NCBI GenBank assembly: GCA_963830725.1
Contig: CAWHNO010000015.1
Location: 186,001-250,000 of the forward strand
DNA from: DASSUW01 sp963830725
GTDB lineage: Bacteria; Actinomycetota; Thermoleophilia; Solirubrobacterales; Solirubrobacteraceae
Length of the DNA stretch: 64,000 nt
Reading direction: 5' to 3'
A model generated the notes under the pieces. The model had not been told where the DNA came from and did no database searches. It saw only the letters and a program-made list of their open reading frames with translations. The translations under genes were made by a program, and so were the position numbers. This document shows, piece by piece, positions 58,748 through 64,000 of this stretch; within the stretch, counting starts at the first letter, position 1, and each line of letters starts with the position of its first letter.

Positions 58748-59959
58748 TCACTGGATCATTCCTGCGCCGACCGTGTCGTTCGTCGCTGAGTCGATGAGGA
58801 TGAAGGCACCCGTCCAGCGGTTCTCCGCGTACGGATCGAAGACGAGCTCCGACGCGGACCGCAGCGACACCCGCGCGATGTCGTTCAGGCCGAGCGAGTC
58901 GGCGCCCGGCTTGCCCGTCAGCGTCGCCACGTCGAGCGTCTCGTGCACCGTGTCGAGCTTCACGCGCTCGCAGCGCGTGGTGTGCTTGAGCAGGTAGCGG
59001 CCGCCGACCCGGGCCGGCGACTCGCCGAGCCAGCACACGGTCGCCTCCAGCTCGCGGGCGGTGAACGGCCGCTCGGCCGGCGGGCAGATCAACGCCCCGC
59101 GCCCGACGTCGAGCTCGTCCTGCAGGGACACCGCGACCGACAGGGGCGCGCTCGCCGACTCCAGCGGCCCCGCGGGCCCTTCGACGGCCGTCACTCGCGA
59201 GGCGAGGCCTCCCGGCTGCACCACGACCTCGTCACCGACCCGCACCGTCCCGCCGGCGAGCTGGCCCGCGTAGGCGCGCTGCTCGCCGGCGCGGATCACG
59301 TACTGGACCGGCAGCCGCAGCGGCCCGGCCGCCAGGCCGACCGCCACGGGCGCGGCCTCGAGGAACTCGAGCAGCGTCGGCCCGCGGTACCAGTCCATCG
59401 CCTCCGAGCGCTCGACCACGTTGTCGCCCTGCAGGGCCGACATAGGGATGCACGTGATCTCCTCGACGTCGAGCCGTCCCGCCCAGGCGCGGAAGTCCGC
59501 GCAGATCGCGCGGAACCGATCGTCGTCGTACTCGACGAGGTCCATCTTGTTCACGGCGAGCACGATCCGCGGGATGCCGAGCAGCCCGGCGATCGCCGCG
59601 TGGCGGCGGCTCTGCGTCAGCAGCCCCTCGCGCGCGTCGACCAGCACGACGGCGACGTCGGCCGTCGAGGCCCCGGTCACCATGTTGCGCGTGTACTGGG
59701 CGTGGCCCGGGGTGTCGGCGATGATGAAGCGCCGGCGGCGGGTCGAGAAGTGCCGGTAGGCGACGTCGATCGTGATCCCCTGCTCGCGCTCGGCCCGCAG
59801 GCCGTCGGTGAGCCGCGCGAGGTCGACCTCGGCTTCGGCCACCTGGTCGGCGAGGAGCGCCTTCGAGTCGTACAGCAGCCGGCCGATCAGCGTCGACTTG
59901 CCGTCGTCGACCGAGCCGGCGGTGGCGAAGCGCAGCAGCTGCGGCGCCGCAACCGCCAT
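58748..59959 (-). CDS. cysN: Sulfate adenylyltransferase, large (GTPase) subunit
   Basis: CysN is the GTPase that drives sulfate activation by CysD. The 403-residue protein is an EF-Tu-like GTPase with P-loop GSVDDGKSTLIGRLLYDSKA, switch DTPGHAQYTRNMVTGASTAD and the NKMD guanine motif. Beta-barrel domains follow. The C-terminus NDTVGAGMIQ is where the kinase begins in fused CysNC proteins. ATG overlaps the cysD stop (TGATG). Confidence 0.95.
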   Translation of the reverse strand: MAVAAPQLLRFATAGSVDDGKSTLIGRLLYDSKALLADQVAEAEVDLARLTDGLRAEREQGITIDVAYRHFSTRRRRFIIADTPGHAQYTRNMVTGASTADVAVVLVDAREGLLTQSRRHAAIAGLLGIPRIVLAVNKMDLVEYDDDRFRAICADFRAWAGRLDVEEITCIPMSALQGDNVVERSEAMDWYRGPTLLEFLEAAPVAVGLAAGPLRLPVQYVIRAGEQRAYAGQLAGGTVRVGDEVVVQPGGLASRVTAVEGPAGPLESASAPLSVAVSLQDELDVGRGALICPPAERPFTARELEATVCWLGESPARVGGRYLLKHTTRCERVKLDTVHETLDVATLTGKPGADSLGLNDIARVSLRSASELVFDPYAENRWTGAFILIDSATNDTVGAGMIQ

Positions 59960-60825
59960 CAGAAGTAGCCCTCGCGCTTTCGGTCCTCCATCGCGGCCTC
60001 GCTCACCCGGTCATCCGCACGCGTCTCACCCCGCTCGGACACCCGTGTGGCGGCGATCTCCGCGATCACCGCGTCGAGCGTCGTCGCCTCCGAGCGCACC
60101 GCCCCGGTGCACGTCATGTCGCCCACCGTCCGATAGCGCACCGACACGACGAACGGCCTGTCGCCGTTGAGCGGCACGAAGTCGGACGCGGCGTAGATCA
60201 TGCCGTCGCGCTCGAACACCTCGCGCTCGTGGGCGAAGTAGATCGAGGGCAACTCCAGCCCCTCGGTGCGGATGTACTCCCAGACGTCGAGCTCGGTCCA
60301 GTTCGACAGCGGGAACACGCGCACGTGCTCACCTGGCAGCACCCGCCCGTTGTAGAGATTCCACAGCTCCGGGCGCTGGCGGCGCGGGTCCCACTGGCCG
60401 AAGTCGTCGCGGAACGAGAAGATCCGCTCCTTCGCCCGCGACCGTTCCTCGTCGCGCCGGGCGCCGCCGAACGCGGCGTCGAAGCGGTGCTCCTCGATCG
60501 CGTCGAGCAGGGTCGTGGTCTGAAGCCGGTTGCGAGACGGCGCGTCGCGGACGCGGCCGCGGTCGATCGACTCCTGCACCGAGGCGACCAGCACGTCGGG
60601 CACGTGGCGGTCGCGGAACTCGATCACCTCCGGGAAGTTGTGCCCGGTGTCCACGTGCATGACCGGGAACGGCAGCTCGCCCGGCCGGAACGCCTTGCGC
60701 GCCAGGTGCAGCAGCACGATCGAGTCCTTACCGCCGGAGAACAGCAGCACGGGCCGCTCGAGCTCCGCCGCGACCTCACGGAAGACGTGGATCGCCTCCG
60801 CCTCCAGGAGATCCAGGTGGTTCAC
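59959..60825 (-). CDS. cysD: Sulfate adenylyltransferase, small subunit
   Basis: CysD forms APS from ATP and sulfate. The 288-residue PP-loop protein has the pyrophosphate motif LLFSGGKDSIVLLHLARKAF, VMHVDTGHNFPEVIEFRDR, AAFGGARRDEERSRAKERIF and LNGDRPFVVSVRYRTVGDM, with the C-terminal RKREGYF typical of the family. The GTG start overlaps the stop of the TauE gene (GTGA). It is cotranscribed with cysN. Confidence 0.96.
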   Translation of the reverse strand: MNHLDLLEAEAIHVFREVAAELERPVLLFSGGKDSIVLLHLARKAFRPGELPFPVMHVDTGHNFPEVIEFRDRHVPDVLVASVQESIDRGRVRDAPSRNRLQTTTLLDAIEEHRFDAAFGGARRDEERSRAKERIFSFRDDFGQWDPRRQRPELWNLYNGRVLPGEHVRVFPLSNWTELDVWEYIRTEGLELPSIYFAHEREVFERDGMIYAASDFVPLNGDRPFVVSVRYRTVGDMTCTGAVRSEATTLDAVIAEIAATRVSERGETRADDRVSEAAMEDRKREGYF

Positions 60826-61706
60826 GCGCGCGCCTCCACCGGAGCGCGGCGGCGCAGGATGTAGAAGACGACGACGGCGAGCACGACCGGGACGCCGGCC
60901 AGCACGAAGGCCGGCAGCTCGAGGCCCGCCTTGCTCAGCAGGCCGAGCCCGGACGCGAGCAGCACGACGCCGAGCGCGGCGCGCAGCACGTCCTGCGGCA
61001 TGCGGGTGGCGACGTGGGTGCCGAGCCAAACGCCCGGGATCGAGCCGATCAGCAGCGTGCCGGCGAGCCCGAAGTCGACGTTCCCGGAGGCGAGGTGCGC
61101 GAGTGCGGCCACCCACAGCAGCACGGCGGCGTGCGCGACGTCGGTGCCCACGACGCGGTGGGGGCTGAGCCGGAAGCCGAGGATGAGGCCGATGGCGATC
61201 AGCGTGCCCGAGCCGGCGGACGTGATCCCGAGCACGAAGCCGACCGACGCGCCGAGCGCCACGGCGGCGATCTTGTGCCGCGTCTGCATCCGGAACGCGC
61301 CGCGCTCGCGCGCCGCCATGTCGGCCAGCGCGAGCGCCCGCAGCAGCACCAGCGCGCCCGTGAGCAGCAGCACGCCGCCGATCGACAGCAGCATGAACGT
61401 GTCGAAGTCGTCGCCGATGCTGTCGCGCAGGCGGTCGAGCAGCCAGACCCCGGCAAGCGCGGCCGGGCACGACCCGACCGCCAGCCAGAGCGCCATCCGC
61501 GGGAACACCGTCCCTTTGGTGAAGTGCCGCCAGCCGCCGACCGTCTTGGTGATCGCCGCGTAGGCGAGATCGGTGCCGACCGCCACCACCGGCTTGACGC
61601 CGAGCACGAGGATCAGCAGCGGCGTCATCAGCGAGCCGCCGCCCATGCCGGTGATGCCGACCAGCATGCCGACGCCGAGGCCGAAGAGGATGACCGCCGG
61701 ATCCAT
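60822..61706 (-). CDS. TauE/SafE-family anion transporter
   Basis: The 294-residue protein has eight or so membrane segments and the conserved TauE blocks VGITGMGGGSLMTPLLIL and FVLGITSAGSGTLIAIGLIL, each with a glycine-rich loop. Members export sulfite or sulfonates or import sulfate. Placement between cysH and cysD, with overlaps on both sides, points to a sulfur oxyanion, most likely sulfate uptake for this pathway or relief of sulfite stress. No SulP or CysTWA system is seen here. Confidence 0.85.
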   Translation of the reverse strand: MDPAVILFGLGVGMLVGITGMGGGSLMTPLLILVLGVKPVVAVGTDLAYAAITKTVGGWRHFTKGTVFPRMALWLAVGSCPAALAGVWLLDRLRDSIGDDFDTFMLLSIGGVLLLTGALVLLRALALADMAARERGAFRMQTRHKIAAVALGASVGFVLGITSAGSGTLIAIGLILGFRLSPHRVVGTDVAHAAVLLWVAALAHLASGNVDFGLAGTLLIGSIPGVWLGTHVATRMPQDVLRAALGVVLLASGLGLLSKAGLELPAFVLAGVPVVLAVVVFYILRRRAPVEARA

Positions 61707-62347
61707 CAGGACGCCGGCAGGTGCAGGCCGCACTCGATCTTGTCGGTGCCGGCCCAGCGGCCGTCGCGACCGCCCCCCGGGGACGTGCAGTGCGTACATC
61801 CGATGGAGGCATAGCCGCGGTCGTGCAGCGGGTGGTACGGGACGTCGTTGGAGGCGATGTAGCGCCAGACGTCCTTCTCGCTCCAGTCGGCCAGCGGCGC
61901 GCACTTGAGCTTGCCGCGATGGCCGGTGTCCGGCGCCAGCTTCGGGGTATCCGCGCGGCTGGGCGCCTGGTCGCGGCGCAGGCCGGTGATCCAGGCGTCG
62001 ACCTCGCTCAGCGCCCGTTCGAGCGGCTCGACCTTGCGCATACCGCAGCAGCCGTCCGGGTCGCGCTGCCACAGACCGTCGATCCACTCTCCGCGGTAGA
62101 CGTCGATCTCGATCCCGTAGCGCTGCTCGATCCGCCGCCAGGTCTCGTACGTCTCCGGGAACAGCACCCCCGTGTCGAGCGTGAAGATGCGCGCCGCCGG
62201 CTCGATCGCCAGCAGCATGTCGAGGATGACCGACGCTTCCTTCTGGAAGGAGCAGGCGACGTACAGGCGCGGATGGTGCTCGTCCACGACATGGGCGAGC
62301 ACCTCCTGCGCGCTCAATGACTCGAGATCCGGCGGAGCGGCACGCAT
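61706..62347 (-). CDS. cysH: Assimilatory adenylylsulfate (APS) reductase
   Basis: CysH reduces activated sulfate to sulfite. The 213-residue protein has the PP-loop-like FQKEASVILDMLLAIEP, the CCGMRKVEPL pair, GCTHCTSPGGGRDGRW and the catalytic ECGLH at the C-terminus. Cys-Cys plus CxxC bind a [4Fe-4S] cluster, which marks APS-type reductases rather than the PAPS type. ATG 62347 is used; GTG 62359 is in frame. A minus-strand TAACCT (62365-62360) lies upstream and could be the operon promoter. It starts the cysH-tauE-cysD-cysN-cysC unit. Confidence 0.93.
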   Translation of the reverse strand: MRAAPPDLESLSAQEVLAHVVDEHHPRLYVACSFQKEASVILDMLLAIEPAARIFTLDTGVLFPETYETWRRIEQRYGIEIDVYRGEWIDGLWQRDPDGCCGMRKVEPLERALSEVDAWITGLRRDQAPSRADTPKLAPDTGHRGKLKCAPLADWSEKDVWRYIASNDVPYHPLHDRGYASIGCTHCTSPGGGRDGRWAGTDKIECGLHLPAS

Positions 62348-62359
62348 CAGCGGCCGCAC

Positions 62360-62365
62360 AGGTTA
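62360..62365 (-). promoter_or_regulatory. Candidate -10 element of the cysH operon
   Basis: TAACCT on the minus strand ends 12 bases before the cysH ATG, in the only gap (27 bases) between the operon and the FtsX-type gene. A short leader is expected. Confidence 0.4.
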
Positions 62366-62374
62366 GCCCTCGCC

Positions 62375-64000
62375 CTACTCGGTTGTCACTGCTCTCAGCA
62401 CATCCACGCGCGAGGCCCGGCGGGCGGGCGGGATCGCCGCCAGCACGCCCGCGATCGCGGCCAGGATCGCGACGCCGATCAGCCAGGCCCACGGGAGCTC
62501 GAAGACGAAGCCCTCGTCGGCCAGCGGCCGGGACAACAGCGCCGCGAACGCGATGCCCAGCAGCGTGCCCAGCACGGCCCCGATCAGCGCGGTGATCACC
62601 GACTCGGCGCGCACCATGCGCCGCACCTGACGGCGCGACATGCCGACCGCGCGCAGCATCCCGAGCTCGCGCAGCCGCTCGTGCACGGTCAGCGCCATCG
62701 TGTTGACCATTCCGAGCAGGGCGACGATCACCGACAGGGCGAGCAGCGCCAGCACGAGATAGACGAGCGTGTCGACCTGCTTGTTCTGCTCGTCCTTGAA
62801 GTCCTCGATCGTCATCGGCTTGGCGGTCGGGAAGTCCGCCAGCGCGGTCTCCTCGGCGCCCTTGATCGCCGCGGGATCGGCATCCGGCTCGCCGGCGACG
62901 AGCGCGAACGCGATGTCGTCGACGTCCCACGCGCTCTCGAGCGAGGAGTTGCCGACGACCACGCCGCCGACGAAGCCGGCCGTGGAGTCGTAGATGCCGT
63001 TGACCGTGTAGGAGACCTCGTTGCCGCGCGGGGTGAGGAAGCTCAGGCTGTCACCGACCGCCAGGTCGTTGGACTCGGCGAACTCGTTGCTGATCGCCGC
63101 GCCGTCCGAGCCCAGGTTGGACAGGACGTCGTCCGACCCCTCGTCCCAGTTGAGGGTCAACACGTCGCGCACCGTGGCGTCGTCGACGCCGGTCACGCCC
63201 GTGTTGCCGGTCTCGCCCACGATCCGGCCCGACTCGAAGCGAAGCGCCGAGACGGCCGTCACGCCGTCCACCTGCTCGACCGCCTCGGTGACGCCGACCG
63301 GCAGCGGCGAGAAGCCGTCGTCGTGGGTGATGATGCCGGCGGCGCGCACCTGCTCGTCGATGCCCTGGTCGATCGTCGCCCGCAGCCCAGCGGCGAAGAT
63401 CGCCACCAGCACGACGAGGGCCACGCCGATCATCAGTGCCGAGGCGGTGATCGCCGTGCGCTGCGGCTGCCGCGTCGAGTTCTCGCGCGCGAGCCGGCCG
63501 GCGAGCCCGAGGACGCGCTCGAGCGGCCTGCCGATCGCCGAGCTCAACGGTCGCACGAGGGTGGGCGCGAGCAGCGCGAGGCCGAAGATCATCAGCAGCG
63601 TGCCGAAGCCCAGCACGTAGGCCGTCGCGGCGGCCGTCCCGGGATCGCCGAGCAGCCCGTAGAGGAGCAGCGCCACGCCCGCGGCCTCGACCAGCAGCGC
63701 GACCGCGATCCGGCGCTTGCGCAGCCGCGGCGGGCCGGGGGTGTCGGCGTCGCGCATCGCCTCGACCGGTTGCACGCGCGTGGCGCGGCGCGCGGGCACG
63801 AAGCCGGAGACCACGGTGGCGATCACGCCGACCAGCAGCGAGATGATGATCGTGCGCGGCTCCAGCGGCATGCTCGTGCTGCCGAGGTCGAGGTTGAAGG
63901 CGCTGAACAGCGAGCGCAGTGCCGGGGCCACGATCAGGCCGGCGGCGATGCCGATGATCGACGCCACGAGGCCGATCACCAGCGACTCGACCATCACCGA
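62375..64000 (-). CDS. FtsX/MacB-type ABC transporter permease, partial
   Basis: The frame is open to the window edge, so the N-terminus lies outside. The visible 540 residues include a membrane block near GLVASIIGIAAGLIVAPALR, the FtsX hallmark VPARRATRVQPVEAMRDA, a large extracytoplasmic domain (about 215-400) and a second FtsX block with MVNTMALTVHERLRELGMLR and PARRASRVDVLRAVT. Such permeases pull lipoproteins, lipids or peptides from the membrane with a LolD/MacB-type ATPase, probably encoded beyond the window. It ends 28 bases before the cysH ATG. Confidence 0.9.
   Translation of the reverse strand, partial: SVMVESLVIGLVASIIGIAAGLIVAPALRSLFSAFNLDLGSTSMPLEPRTIIISLLVGVIATVVSGFVPARRATRVQPVEAMRDADTPGPPRLRKRRIAVALLVEAAGVALLLYGLLGDPGTAAATAYVLGFGTLLMIFGLALLAPTLVRPLSSAIGRPLERVLGLAGRLARENSTRQPQRTAITASALMIGVALVVLVAIFAAGLRATIDQGIDEQVRAAGIITHDDGFSPLPVGVTEAVEQVDGVTAVSALRFESGRIVGETGNTGVTGVDDATVRDVLTLNWDEGSDDVLSNLGSDGAAISNEFAESNDLAVGDSLSFLTPRGNEVSYTVNGIYDSTAGFVGGVVVGNSSLESAWDVDDIAFALVAGEPDADPAAIKGAEETALADFPTAKPMTIEDFKDEQNKQVDTLVYLVLALLALSVIVALLGMVNTMALTVHERLRELGMLRAVGMSRRQVRRMVRAESVITALIGAVLGTLLGIAFAALLSRPLADEGFVFELPWAWLIGVAILAAIAGVLAAIPPARRASRVDVLRAVTTE

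Overview
The window is very GC-rich DNA with densely packed genes that often overlap by 1 to 20 bases. It looks like a chromosome of the Actinomycetota. The gene families point to the class Thermoleophilia (Solirubrobacterales-like): sulfolipid-type UDP-sulfoquinovose synthase, F420-type luciferase-like oxidoreductase, glycosyltransferases with DUF2304, and a SARP regulator with WD40 repeats. This is an inference from gene content; there is no rRNA or tRNA here to confirm it.

Layout. (1) 1-8 kb: a broken oxidoreductase and acetyltransferase, then a minus-strand housekeeping run rpmF-plsX-acpP-rnc-smc plus a winged-helix protein. (2) 8-14 kb: a ferric-iron type ABC transporter with divergent promoters on a 20-base gap, a sorbosone-dehydrogenase-like protein and a membrane glycosyltransferase-like protein. 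(3) 14-18 kb: yceD, an acyl-CoA synthetase, an unrecognised protein and acylphosphatase. (4) 18-25 kb: a coiled-coil protein with a nuclease-like C-terminal domain faces a giant SARP-NTPase-WD40 regulator, whose upstream region holds SARP-like direct repeats and a small membrane protein. (5) 25-35 kb: a NatAB-like exporter, a SepIVA-like coiled-coil protein, coaD, rsmD, a phospholipase D-like protein with a glycolipid-binding-family protein, recG, a DAK2/FakA-like protein and rpmB. (6) 35-42.5 kb: a Ser/Thr kinase, an EamA transporter, a LysR regulator, two tandem secreted paralogues and the riboflavin operon ribD-ribE-ribBA-ribH. (7) 42.6-58 kb: a surface-glycan region with five membrane or GT2 glycosyltransferases, a methyltransferase, a flippase, a glycosidase-like protein, sqdB, an RTX-like protein and a large secreted unknown. 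(8) 58-62.4 kb: the sulfate assimilation operon cysH-tauE-cysD-cysN-cysC, then an FtsX-type permease that runs off the window.

How the parts fit. The minus-strand housekeeping genes keep the order familiar from other Gram-positive bacteria (rpmB, fakA, recG, rsmD, coaD, yceD, rpmF, plsX, acpP, rnc, smc), but unrelated blocks are wedged between them. The sulfate operon supplies sulfite and PAPS, which would feed sqdB in the adjacent glycan region.

The most novel item is a family of five intergenic elements of about 140-190 bases (1246, 14274, 17918, 32768, 57937). They share inverted ends that finish in CAGTTGACGTTC and carry a nested, variable core of one or two hairpins. Nine single-base frame breaks in eight genes, including ribE, suggest the underlying assembly has residual indel errors.
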